11,167 bases of DNA from Chromatocurvus sp046260215 (GTDB taxonomy: Bacteria; Pseudomonadota; Gammaproteobacteria; Pseudomonadales; Halieaceae), in the NCBI GenBank assembly GCA_046260215.1, contig JBHEPQ010000099.1, positions 1-11,167 of the forward strand, read 5' to 3'. Both the position numbers and the translations under genes were made by a program. Below the pieces are notes generated by a model, which saw only the letters and a program-made list of their open reading frames with translations, was not told where the DNA came from and did not search any database. How positions within the stretch are numbered: the stretch's first letter is position 1; each line of letters begins with the position of its first letter. Positions 1 through 6,638 of this stretch are shown here, piece after piece.

Positions 1-219
1 CTGCTGCTGCGGCGTGATGCCCAGTTTCTCGGCGCTGAGCATGATGGCGGTGCCGTGGGCATCATCGGCGCAGACGTACAGGCATTCGTGGCCGCGGGAA
101 CGCTGGAAGCGTACCCAGATATCTGTCTGCACCTGTTCCAGCATGTGGCCCAGATGCAGAGGCCCGTTGGCATAGGGCAGGGCGCTGGTGACTAGAATGC
201 TTCTCTTATCGTCTGGCAT
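1..219 (-). CDS. metG: methionyl-tRNA synthetase, N-terminal fragment (5' end of gene, truncated by window edge)
   Basis: MetG charges tRNA-Met with methionine in the cytoplasm. The 73 N-terminal residues are visible, starting at the ATG read from 219-217 and running in frame off the left edge. They contain the class I aminoacyl-tRNA synthetase HIGH-type signature as HLGH (residues 22-25), inside the MetG-typical context VTSALPYANGPLHLGHMLEQ. The stretch CADDAHGTAIM (residues 50-60) is also characteristic of this enzyme. The remaining roughly 600 residues, including KMSKS, the anticodon-binding part and any C-terminal dimerisation domain, lie outside the window. There is no convincing Shine-Dalgarno just upstream of the ATG. 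The gene is transcribed divergently from apbC, as in pseudomonads, where metG, apbC/mrp and dcd are neighbours. Confidence 0.96.
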   Translation of the reverse strand, partial: MPDDKRSILVTSALPYANGPLHLGHMLEQVQTDIWVRFQRSRGHECLYVCADDAHGTAIMLSAEKLGITPQQQ

Positions 220-250
220 GGTCGCTGGGGCATTGGGGAAACGGGTTCGT

Positions 251-279
251 ACTATATCTGTTCTATGGGGGTTTTTCAC
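251..279 (-). promoter_or_regulatory. candidate sigma70 promoter for metG
   Basis: Read on the minus strand, GTGAAA (279-274) is followed after 17 bp by TATAGT (256-251). This matches 4/6 and 5/6 of the sigma70 consensus. Transcription would start near 244, giving a leader of about 25 nt before the metG ATG at 219. The call rests on motif match and position only. Confidence 0.5.
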
Positions 280-307
280 GCTGCATGCCGCCAGTGAATG
301 CGGCCGA

Positions 308-336
308 TTGTGGCGGCTGGGCCGAGTCCCTATACT
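308..336 (+). promoter_or_regulatory. candidate sigma70 promoter for apbC-dcd
   Basis: TTGTGG (308-313) and TATACT (331-336) are separated by 17 bp. The -10 is near consensus; the -35 keeps only TTG. A start near 343 would give a leader of about 36 nt before the apbC ATG at 379. The promoter lies inside the longer in-frame extension of the apbC reading frame, which argues that the short start is the real one. Confidence 0.55.
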
Positions 337-378
337 GGGCGCGGCTTACGCACGAGCAGTCACAGGGCGGAGAAAATC

Positions 379-1191
379 ATGCAGTCAGTGCAACACATCG
401 TCGCCATTGCGTCGGGCAAGGGGGGCGTCGGGAAGTCGACCGTGGCGGTAAATCTGGCGCTTGCGCTGCAGGCAGACGGGGCGAAGGTGGGGCTTCTGGA
501 CGCCGACATATATGGCCCCAGCCAACCCCTGATGCTCGGCGTGGCCCCGGGCACGAGGCCGGAAACCGAGGGCGACCAGTTCATCGTACCGATTGAGGCC
601 CACGGCCTGAAGACCATGTCCATGGGCTACCTGACCACTGATCGCACGCCGATGGTCTGGCGTGGCCCGATGGCGGGTGGCGCCCTTACGCAGATGCTCG
701 ACCAGACCCGCTGGGGCGAGCTGGATTATCTACTGATCGACATGCCCCCCGGCACGGGCGACATACAGCTCACGCTGTCACAGCGGGCGAAGGTCAGTGG
801 TGCGGTAATCGTGACCACGCCACAGGACATTGCGCTTCTCGACGCGCGCAAAGGCATAGAGATGTTTCGCAAGGTCGATGTCCCCATCCTCGGTATTGTT
901 GAAAATATGGCGCTGCACGAATGCAGCCACTGCGGACATATCGAGCACGTTTTCGGCACGGGCGGCGGCGCCGCGGTGGCTGCGGAATACGGCGCCGAAC
1001 TCCTCGCCAGCCTGCCGCTGGCCATGGCGATCCGGGAACAGACCGATGCCGGGCGACCGACGGTACTGTCGGCGCCGGATTCCGTCGCCGGAGAGGCCTT
1101 CATGCAGGCTGCACAACGCCTTCGGCAGCGGCTCGCCGCCAGTGACGACGGACAGGGCGCTGCCCCTGATATCTCCGTGTCAGACGATTAG
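379..1191 (+). CDS. apbC: ApbC/Mrp family iron-sulfur cluster carrier ATPase (short form)
   Basis: This is a 270-residue cytoplasmic P-loop ATPase of the Mrp/Nbp35/ApbC family, which binds a [4Fe-4S] cluster at a dimer interface and passes it to apo-proteins. The deviant Walker A GKGGVGKS is at residues 13-20, the DADIYGPSQP segment at about 41-50, and the Walker B/switch II region LLIDMPPGTGD near 118-128. The cluster-binding CxxC is Cys182/Cys185 in ENMALHECSHCG. The ATG at 379 was chosen because GGAG (369-372) sits 6 nt upstream and the family alignment begins just before the P-loop; the frame stays open back to 298 but that part has no similarity and overlaps the likely promoter. The N-terminal MIP18/DUF59-like domain of longer homologues such as the 369-residue E. 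coli protein is absent. It is followed 34 nt later by dcd, probably in one transcript. Confidence 0.95.
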   Translation: MQSVQHIVAIASGKGGVGKSTVAVNLALALQADGAKVGLLDADIYGPSQPLMLGVAPGTRPETEGDQFIVPIEAHGLKTMSMGYLTTDRTPMVWRGPMAGGALTQMLDQTRWGELDYLLIDMPPGTGDIQLTLSQRAKVSGAVIVTTPQDIALLDARKGIEMFRKVDVPILGIVENMALHECSHCGHIEHVFGTGGGAAVAAEYGAELLASLPLAMAIREQTDAGRPTVLSAPDSVAGEAFMQAAQRLRQRLAASDDGQGAAPDISVSDD

Positions 1192-1225
1192 CCACAGTAA
1201 CGAGCAGTTGGCATAGGGAGCAGCG

Positions 1226-1792
1226 GTGAGCATCAAGGCGGACAGGTGGATTCGGCGTATGGCGTTGGAGGAGGGCATGATCGAACCCTTCGAGCCCGGC
1301 CAGGTGCGTGACCGGGACGGGTACAAACTTATTTCCTATGGGACATCGAGCTACGGCTACGATGTACGTTGTTCAAAGGAGTTCAAGGTATTCACCAATA
1401 TCAATTCCGCTACGGTTGATCCCAAGGCCTTCGATGAAAGCAGCTTCGTCAATATCACGGCTGATGTCTGCGTGGTTCCGCCCAATTCCTTTGCGCTCGC
1501 CAGCACCGTCGAGTATTTCCGTATTCCGCGGAATGTTCTCACTGTCTGCCTCGGTAAATCGACCTACGCGCGCTGCGGCATTATTGTCAATGTCACGCCG
1601 CTGGAGCCGGAGTGGGAGGGGCATGTGACGCTGGAGTTTTCAAACACAACCTCCCTGCCTGCCAAGATCTACGCCAATGAGGGTGTCGCGCAGATGTTGT
1701 TCTTCGAGTCCGATGAAGTCTGCGAAACCAGCTACAAGGACCGCGGCGGGAAGTATCAGGGCCAGCGCGGTGTGACACTGCCCAGAGCGTAA
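1226..1792 (+). CDS. dcd: dCTP deaminase
   Basis: Dcd is a homotrimeric cytoplasmic enzyme that hydrolyses dCTP to dUTP and ammonia, supplying the dUMP used for dTTP synthesis. The 188-residue protein is complete and close to the pseudomonad type throughout (for example SYGYDVRC, FTNINSATVDP, GKSTYARCGI, TPLEPEWEGH and a GQRGVTLP C-terminus). By alignment with the E. coli active site (Ser111, Arg115, Glu138) the equivalents are Ser112, Arg116 and Glu137, the last in the HVTLEF segment. The start is GTG at 1226, preceded by AGGGAG (1215-1220) at 5-nt spacing. It follows apbC by 34 nt and is probably co-transcribed. Its last four codons and stop lie in the first copy of a 19-bp tandem duplication, which leaves the protein unchanged because the stop is in copy one. 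Confidence 0.97.
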   Translation: MSIKADRWIRRMALEEGMIEPFEPGQVRDRDGYKLISYGTSSYGYDVRCSKEFKVFTNINSATVDPKAFDESSFVNITADVCVVPPNSFALASTVEYFRIPRNVLTVCLGKSTYARCGIIVNVTPLEPEWEGHVTLEFSNTTSLPAKIYANEGVAQMLFFESDEVCETSYKDRGGKYQGQRGVTLPRA

Positions 1793-1821
1793 TGAACGGC
1801 CCAGAGCGTAATGAACGGCCC
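1781..1821. repeat. 19-bp tandem duplication across the dcd stop codon
   Basis: The unit cccagagcgtaatgaacgg occurs at 1781-1799 and again, identically, at 1800-1818, followed by three more matching bases (1819-1821). Copy one encodes the last codons and TAA stop of dcd; copy two repeats them as untranslated sequence. The perfect identity suggests a recent slippage event. Confidence 0.95.
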
Positions 1822-1831
1822 GGATCACAGC

Positions 1832-1854
1832 GCCAGGCAGCCGGCAACCCTGGC
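1832..1854. terminator. weak hairpin between convergent dcd and DUF3108 genes
   Basis: GCCAGG (1832-1837) pairs with CCTGGC (1849-1854) around an 11-nt loop. It sits in the only gap between the convergent dcd and DUF3108 genes, so it could end transcription from either side. There is no T-run on either strand, so it is not a standard intrinsic terminator. Confidence 0.22.
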
Positions 1855-1863
1855 AAAGCGGAG

Positions 1864-2655
1864 TCACAGGCTCGCGATGTAGCTGCTCACCGGTGTGCCA
1901 TCAATCTGCGCTCTGATGAGATTGGCCTCGATGGTTTTTCCATTTTCGATGTGCAGGGTTTTTACTATCAGGTAGTCCCAGTCCGGCGCGACCCAGAGCT
2001 GTGACAGTCGCTCATCATTATCTCGCTGGCGTTCATACTGCAGCGTGTCCACTTTGCCCATCGGTGTCTGCAGCCGCTCCGAACCCATCAGCTCCAGCGT
2101 GTAGTCCTTGACCTTGCGCCCATCGGCCACGGTGAATGTCATTTCCTGAGGCACGTCATCATGCGCAAGCAGATTCAGTCGCATCTGTTCCTGCTGGCTC
2201 ATACGGTCAAGCGTGTGTCCTGCGTCGGGCAGGGCGTACCACTCGTTTTTGTATAAGCTGCGGATCACCGGGGATTCCGGCATGAAGTGAACTTCCCGGC
2301 GTCGGCTGATAAGTCCCGTGCCCTGATAAACGTAGGATATGGGCTCGACCTGCCCCTGCGTCAGTCGGAAGCTGCTGATTTCACTCAGACCGACGACCAG
2401 GAGACTGCCCTCGCTGGTAAGCGTGCAACGTCTGTTTTCATCGATGGACAGTTGCCGCTCTAGCTTGATGCTCAGACCATGTGCCGTGGTATTGTAAACG
2501 CTCTTGTAGGGCCTGAGGAAAGATGGCGGTGAGTCACGCGTGGCTGCTGCTTTATCGTCTGCGATATTGTCCGCGATACTGTCCGCGATGGCAGCCGGTG
2601 GTATCAGCAACGCCAGCAAAAAAACCGTCAGGCCTGATAGGACCCAACGTGTCAT
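1864..2655 (-). CDS. DUF3108 domain-containing exported protein
   Basis: This is a 263-residue protein of unknown molecular function, placed in the DUF3108 family by its overall pattern: YNTTAHGLSIKLERQLS (residues 54-70), SYVYQGTGLISRR (107-119), and a C-terminal half with ERLQTPMGKVDT and WVAPDWDYLIVK. The family is predicted to be periplasmic and beta-rich. The ATG at 2655 is preferred because it begins directly with a signal peptide: MTRW, a hydrophobic run to about residue 22, and a plausible cleavage after AAIA (residue 24). Longer in-frame starts up to 2748 would bury the signal peptide and overlap purN. The mature N-terminus opens with three IADx units encoded by a 12-bp repeat. It lies 16 nt downstream of purN with no good Shine-Dalgarno, so translation may depend on coupling. 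Pseudomonads carry the same purM-purN-DUF3108 order. Confidence 0.88.
   Translation of the reverse strand: MTRWVLSGLTVFLLALLIPPAAIADSIADNIADDKAAATRDSPPSFLRPYKSVYNTTAHGLSIKLERQLSIDENRRCTLTSEGSLLVVGLSEISSFRLTQGQVEPISYVYQGTGLISRRREVHFMPESPVIRSLYKNEWYALPDAGHTLDRMSQQEQMRLNLLAHDDVPQEMTFTVADGRKVKDYTLELMGSERLQTPMGKVDTLQYERQRDNDERLSQLWVAPDWDYLIVKTLHIENGKTIEANLIRAQIDGTPVSSYIASL
2554..2589 (-). repeat. three tandem 12-bp units coding for IADS-IADN-IADD
   Basis: On the minus strand the units ATCGCGGACAGT, ATCGCGGACAAT and ATCGCAGACGAT follow one another in frame, encoding residues 23-34 of the DUF3108 protein, across and just after the predicted signal-peptide cleavage site. The array is imperfect (2-4 differences between units). 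Confidence 0.85.
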
Positions 2656-2671
2656 CGTGCCCGGCAATCGA

Positions 2672-3343
2672 TCAAGCCACGCACTCGCTATAGCGGATTC
2701 CCCTTGCGGGAACGCATTTTCCATCCAGCCTGACCTCCTTCCCGACAAGTCGTAATCGCCCTGTCACCCACCACGCAACCGCCAGTGGATAAATTCGGTG
2801 TTCAACGTGGAGGACCCTGGCTGCCAGCGTCTCCGCAGAGTCTCCTGTGGCCACCGGAACGGCCGCCTGGAGCACCACCGGCCCACCATCGAGGTCTTCG
2901 CTCACGAAGTGAACCGTCGCGCCGTGTTCACGGTCTCCGGCAGCGATCGCCCTGGCGTGCGTGTGCAGCCCGGTGTACTTCGGCAACAGCGACGGATGAA
3001 TGTTCAATAACCTGCCGCGGAACGCCTCAATGAAGGTCGACGTCAGAATACGCATGAAGCCGGCAAGGATGACCAGGTCCGGAGCATGGGGTTGCAATGC
3101 AGCAAGCAGCGCCGCGTCAAAGTCCGTGCGCGTCGCGTAATCCCGGTGATTCACGACGCTGGTGGGTATCGCCGACCGCGCGGCGCGGCCGATAACGCCG
3201 GCGCCGGGTTGATTGCTCGCGACGACTGCAATGTGCCCCGGAATGCTCCCCGCCTCACAGGCGTTGGCAATTGCCTGCATGTTGGAGCCGTTGCCGGAGG
3301 CCAGGATTGCAAGCCTGGGACGCCTGTCGATCGCGTCAGTCAT
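2672..3343 (-). CDS. purN: phosphoribosylglycinamide formyltransferase (GART 1)
   Basis: PurN transfers the formyl group of 10-formyltetrahydrofolate to glycinamide ribonucleotide, the third step of de novo purine synthesis. The 223-residue protein has the phosphate-binding LASGNGSNMQAI near its N-terminus (residues 14-25) and the catalytic triad Asn114, His116 (NIHPSLLPKYTGLHTHA) and Asp152 (SEDLDGGPV), equivalent to Asn106, His108 and Asp144 of E. coli. The ATG at 3343 overlaps the purM stop as ATGA, so translation is probably coupled. The Shine-Dalgarno-like AAGAGG directly abuts the ATG, too close to act normally, which strengthens the coupling argument. An in-frame extension to 3457 lies within purM and has no similarity to PurN. 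Confidence 0.97.
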   Translation of the reverse strand: MTDAIDRRPRLAILASGNGSNMQAIANACEAGSIPGHIAVVASNQPGAGVIGRAARSAIPTSVVNHRDYATRTDFDAALLAALQPHAPDLVILAGFMRILTSTFIEAFRGRLLNIHPSLLPKYTGLHTHARAIAAGDREHGATVHFVSEDLDGGPVVLQAAVPVATGDSAETLAARVLHVEHRIYPLAVAWWVTGRLRLVGKEVRLDGKCVPARGIRYSECVA

Positions 3344-4380
3344 CCTCTTAAATTGACCTGCCGATCGCCGCAGCTGATGCTGCCGAGCCGCCACGCGGGC
3401 AGATTGTGCTGCTGCAGAAGGCTGATGCCCGCATCGCAGTGCTCGGCAGACAGGCACACCACCATGCCCACCCCGCAGTTAAAGGTCCGGTACATTTCCT
3501 CGATGGCGATGCCGCCGGTCTCCTGAAGCCACGCAAAGACGGCCGGCCACTGCCATGAGCGGGTATCGATGTCAGCCGAGCGGCCAGCGGGCAGTACGCG
3601 GGGGATATTGTCCAGCAGGCCGCCACCCGTGATGTGCGACAGCGCATGAACCCCGCCCTGGCGGATCAGTTCGAGCAGCGGCTTCACGTAAATTGTCGTG
3701 GGCGCCATCAGCGCGTCACCCAGGGCAGTACCCCCAACGGACTGCTCCAGGTCGGCGCCGCTGACCTCAAGCACCTTGCGAATCAGTGAGTAACCGTTGG
3801 AATGTGGGCCGCTGCTGCCGATGCCGACAAGGATATCGCCGGGCCGCACCGCCGCGCCATCGAGTATCCCGCTTTTTTCCACCACGCCCACGCAGAATCC
3901 TGCGAGGTCATAATCGCCGCCATGGTACATGCCCGGCATTTCCGCCGTTTCACCGCCGACCAGGGCGCAGCCTGCCAGCTCACAGCCGCGCCCGATGCCG
4001 TCGATAACGCGCGCCGCCACGTCCACATCCAGCGCACCGGTCGCGTAGTAATCCAGGAAAAAAAGCGGTTCCGCGCCGGCGACCACCAGGTCGTTGACGC
4101 ACATGGCGACCAGGTCGATGCCGATCGTGTCGTGCTGCTGCAGCTGCATGGCCAGCCTGAGCTTGGTGCCGACACCGTCGGTACCCGAGACAAGAACCGG
4201 GTTTTTGTACCCGGCCGGGATCTCGCACAGGGCGCCAAATCCCCCCAGGTTGCCCATGACCTCCGGACGACTCGTGCGCCTGGCGGTCTCTTTTACACGC
4301 TCAACGAGCTCATTCCCGGCGTCGATGTCGACGCCGGCGTCGCGATAGCTCAGGCCTGGATTGTCGACATCCCCGCGCAT
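3340..4380 (-). CDS. purM: phosphoribosylformylglycinamidine cyclo-ligase (AIR synthetase)
   Basis: PurM uses ATP to close formylglycinamidine ribonucleotide into aminoimidazole ribonucleotide, the fifth step of purine synthesis. The 346-residue protein is complete and of normal length. It shows SGTDGVGTK (65-73), MCVNDL (93-98), GGETAEMP (142-149), a glycine-rich turn GIGSSGPHSNGYS (187-199), HITGGG (249-254) and MYRTFNCGVGM (296-306), all typical of PurM dimers. The ATG at 4380 is preceded by GAGGAG a few nt upstream, a strong ribosome site. It is the first gene of a purM-purN-DUF3108 operon and faces the DUF2066-AI-2E-hda operon across a 120-bp gap. I see no E. coli-type PurR box. Confidence 0.98.
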   Translation of the reverse strand: MRGDVDNPGLSYRDAGVDIDAGNELVERVKETARRTSRPEVMGNLGGFGALCEIPAGYKNPVLVSGTDGVGTKLRLAMQLQQHDTIGIDLVAMCVNDLVVAGAEPLFFLDYYATGALDVDVAARVIDGIGRGCELAGCALVGGETAEMPGMYHGGDYDLAGFCVGVVEKSGILDGAAVRPGDILVGIGSSGPHSNGYSLIRKVLEVSGADLEQSVGGTALGDALMAPTTIYVKPLLELIRQGGVHALSHITGGGLLDNIPRVLPAGRSADIDTRSWQWPAVFAWLQETGGIAIEEMYRTFNCGVGMVVCLSAEHCDAGISLLQQHNLPAWRLGSISCGDRQVNLRG

Positions 4381-4410
4381 GGTGCTCCTCGTCTAGTGCT
4401 GAATCCGGAA

Positions 4411-4423
4411 CCGTAGTTTACGG
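4411..4423. repeat. 13-bp palindrome in the purM / DUF2066 divergent region
   Basis: CCGTA (4411-4415) and TACGG (4419-4423) form perfect arms around GTT. A wider pair, GGAAC (4407-4411) and GTTCC (4432-4436), partly encloses it. Being 31-43 bp upstream of the purM start, it could be an operator for purM, but 5-bp arms also arise by chance. Confidence 0.3.
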
Positions 4424-4484
4424 GCAAGTGCGTTCCAATACAGCCGCGACGGAACTATTTATGCTCTCTGCGTGTGGCTGGCGC

Positions 4485-4493
4485 TGGTACACT
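4485..4493 (+). promoter_or_regulatory. extended -10 element directly before the DUF2066 start
   Basis: TG (4485-4486), one base, then TACACT (4488-4493) form an extended -10. There is no clear -35 (TCTCTG at 4465-4470 in the 17-bp position). Transcription would begin near 4500, essentially at the ATG at 4501, implying a leaderless or nearly leaderless mRNA. This fits with the lack of any Shine-Dalgarno there. Confidence 0.42.
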
Positions 4494-4500
4494 AAGCGGC

Positions 4501-5565
4501 ATGATTACATTGCTCTCAAGGTATCTCGCGCGGACGGTATTGCCCCTATTGCTGTGTGCCTTTCTCGCTCCAATGCTGGACGCCCGGATGGTCGAGGATC
4601 TCTACAGCGCGCGCATCAGTGTTCCCGACCGCAGTCAGGCTGCCCTTGACAGTGCTGCGCGCGCCGGTCTTGAAGAGGTGCTGGTGAAAATTACCGGCAG
4701 TCGCGATGTGGTTTCCCTGCCGGTGCTCAAACGTGCCGTGCGCGACGCGCGTGAACTGCTGCAGCAGTTTTCCTATCAGTCCGGTACCGGCACGGATGAC
4801 CTGGTGCTAGAGCTGAGCTTCAGCAGCGAGACGGTGCGAAGCCTGGTTATCGAGGCCGGTGCGCCACTGTGGACGGCAAACCGGCCGCAGGTACTGGTCT
4901 GGCTTGTCCTCGACGGGGCGGAAGGGCGGCAATTGGTTGACGCAGCGGGCTACCCGGGCGTTGTTCGTCGGTTGCGCCAGGCATTTGATCGACGCGGACT
5001 GCCGCTTGCCATGCCCGTGCTGGACATTGAAGACGTGACTGCATTGTCTCCGGGCGACGCGTGGCGCCAGTCAGCCTCGGCGATCATGCAGGCATCGGCG
5101 CGCTATCCGGCGGAGCAGGTGCTGGTAGGGCGCGCTGCCGCCATGTCCGGTGATCGGTGGCTGGGCGACTGGCTGTTGCTCGATGGGCGCAGTCGACGTG
5201 ATCGAGCCGTGACTGCCGACTCTGCTGACGCCTTTCTGGATGCCGGGGTGGACCTGGTTGCTGACACGATCGCCGGTCGTTTTGCCCTGACATCCTCAGT
5301 GGCGGGGGGAACGCCCGGGGCGCGCCTTGAGGTGAGTGGAATCGCCACTTACGCGGATTATGCGGCTGTCGTCAGCTGGCTGGAGAGCATCGAGCTAGTG
5401 GAATACGCCAACGTTGAATGGTTGCGGGGTGACCGGCTGACACTCAATCTGGTGGCCGGGACAGACCTGCAGAGCCTGCGCCCACTGTTAGAGCTCAACG
5501 ACCGTCTCGTCCCCGTTGCGCAGGGAGCTGAGACTGGCAACCTGGTGTACAAATGGCAGAAATAG
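4501..5565 (+). CDS. DUF2066 domain-containing exported protein
   Basis: This 354-residue protein belongs to the uncharacterised DUF2066 family; no enzymatic motif is evident. The N-terminus is a classic signal peptide: basic residues among the first 11, a hydrophobic core to about residue 25, and likely cleavage around residue 28, so the protein should be exported. The next region (MVEDLYSARISVPDRSQAALDSAARAG, then LVKITG) is the conserved start of the family, followed by a middle segment rich in VLVWLVLDG-type strands. A GTG nine codons upstream (4474) would also open the frame, but it would add residues before the signal peptide and overlap the likely -10. It is the first of three packed genes and shares its last 13 nt with the AI-2E permease gene. 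The same neighbours occur beside purMN in pseudomonads. Confidence 0.88.
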   Translation: MITLLSRYLARTVLPLLLCAFLAPMLDARMVEDLYSARISVPDRSQAALDSAARAGLEEVLVKITGSRDVVSLPVLKRAVRDARELLQQFSYQSGTGTDDLVLELSFSSETVRSLVIEAGAPLWTANRPQVLVWLVLDGAEGRQLVDAAGYPGVVRRLRQAFDRRGLPLAMPVLDIEDVTALSPGDAWRQSASAIMQASARYPAEQVLVGRAAAMSGDRWLGDWLLLDGRSRRDRAVTADSADAFLDAGVDLVADTIAGRFALTSSVAGGTPGARLEVSGIATYADYAAVVSWLESIELVEYANVEWLRGDRLTLNLVAGTDLQSLRPLLELNDRLVPVAQGAETGNLVYKWQK

Positions 5566-6635
5566 ACGAACCCGTTCTAGATATCCCCATCCGGCGTTGG
5601 CCCCTTGTGCTCGGCGTTTTTGCGGTGGGGGCCCTGTTCTTTTATCTACTTCAGCCCATCCTGTTGCCATTTGTGCTCGGTGCCGTCATCGGCTACCTGG
5701 GAGACCCCCTGGTTGACCGCGTGGAGGCGCGTGGAGGGAGCCGCACCGCCGGTGTGGTTCTCGTTTTTCTGGCATTCAGCCTGCTGCTCCTGATCGCGAC
5801 GCTGTTCGCGCTGCCTATGCTGCTGCAGCAGTTGGACACGTTGATACAGAACATTCCCGTTCTTTATAGCTGGCTGCGTGACACGGCCCTGCCCTGGCTG
5901 CAATCCCGGGTGAGCATACCTTCCTCGCGGCTGCCCGAGATTGACTGGTCCGGGCAGCTGCTGCAGCACTGGCAATCACTGGGCAAGGTATCGGCCAGGG
6001 CGGTGGGGCAGATCACGGGCTCGGGCCTCGGCATGCTGCTCTGGCTGACCAATATCGTGCTCGTGCCGGTGGTGGCTTTCTACTTCATGCGAGACTGGGA
6101 CAAGATGGTGGCCAGGCTGCTCGGACTCCTGCCGCAGGCATGGCAGGGAGGCATGCGTGAGATGGCGCAGGAGGCAGATGAGGTGCTGGGTGCTTTCCTG
6201 CGGGGCCAGTTCGTTGTCATGTGTGCGCTGGGCGTTCTCTACAGCAGCGGCCTGTGGATTGTGGGCGTACAGGCGGCGCTGCTTCTCGGGCTGTTGGCCG
6301 GGCTCGCCAGCCTGGTCCCCTATCTCGGTTTTGTTGTCGGTATCACCGCATCCATGATTGTCGCCTACGTGCAGTTTCAGGAGTTTTCCATGTTGCTCTG
6401 GGTGCTACTGGTGTTTGGCGTTGGGCAACTGGTCGAGAGCCTCTTCCTGACGCCGGTGCTGGTGGGTGATCGCATCGGTCTGCACCCGGTGGCGGTCATT
6501 TTTGCGCTGATGGCGGGTGGACAGCTGGCGGGCTTTCTCGGCGTTCTGATTGGCTTGCCTGTGGCCGCTGTCGTCATGGTATTCGTGCGCCATGCGATCG
6601 TGCGCTACCGCGCCAGTGACCTGTACGGCGGCTGA
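5553..6635 (+). CDS. AI-2E family transporter (PerM-like permease)
   Basis: This is a 360-residue polytopic inner-membrane protein of the AI-2E exporter superfamily (PF01594; E. coli PerM and TqsA). Hydrophobic segments lie at about 17-50, 66-92, 157-178, 218-240, 240-275, 280-300 and 312-347, separated by a polar loop at about 93-150, the usual family layout. Diagnostic stretches are LASLVPYLGF (251-260), ESLFLTPVLVGDRIGLHPV (295-313) and the Gly-rich end GFLGVLIGLPVAAVV. Family members have been linked to autoinducer-2 export or to Na+/H+ antiport; the substrate here cannot be read from sequence, and the name should not imply AI-2 transport. Its ATG lies inside the last codons of the DUF2066 gene (13-nt overlap) without a good ribosome site, pointing to coupled translation. 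Confidence 0.93.
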   Translation: MAEIDEPVLDIPIRRWPLVLGVFAVGALFFYLLQPILLPFVLGAVIGYLGDPLVDRVEARGGSRTAGVVLVFLAFSLLLLIATLFALPMLLQQLDTLIQNIPVLYSWLRDTALPWLQSRVSIPSSRLPEIDWSGQLLQHWQSLGKVSARAVGQITGSGLGMLLWLTNIVLVPVVAFYFMRDWDKMVARLLGLLPQAWQGGMREMAQEADEVLGAFLRGQFVVMCALGVLYSSGLWIVGVQAALLLGLLAGLASLVPYLGFVVGITASMIVAYVQFQEFSMLLWVLLVFGVGQLVESLFLTPVLVGDRIGLHPVAVIFALMAGGQLAGFLGVLIGLPVAAVVMVFVRHAIVRYRASDLYGG

Positions 6636-6638
6636 TTC

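Noticed and set aside
298..378. Longer start for apbC (27 extra residues)
   Set aside because: The added residues have no family similarity, contain the likely promoter, and the ATG at 379 has a good GGAG at 6 nt.
1792..2004. 70-residue plus-strand frame starting at the dcd stop (TAATG)
   Set aside because: It lies almost wholly antisense to the DUF3108 gene, has low-complexity composition created by the 19-bp duplication, and shows no ribosome site of its own.
2656..2748. Longer starts for the DUF3108 gene
   Set aside because: They would overlap purN and place 31 polar residues ahead of a clear signal peptide.
3802..4416. 204-residue open frame antisense to purM
   Set aside because: It is a typical shadow frame in GC-rich coding DNA; purM on the other strand is certain.
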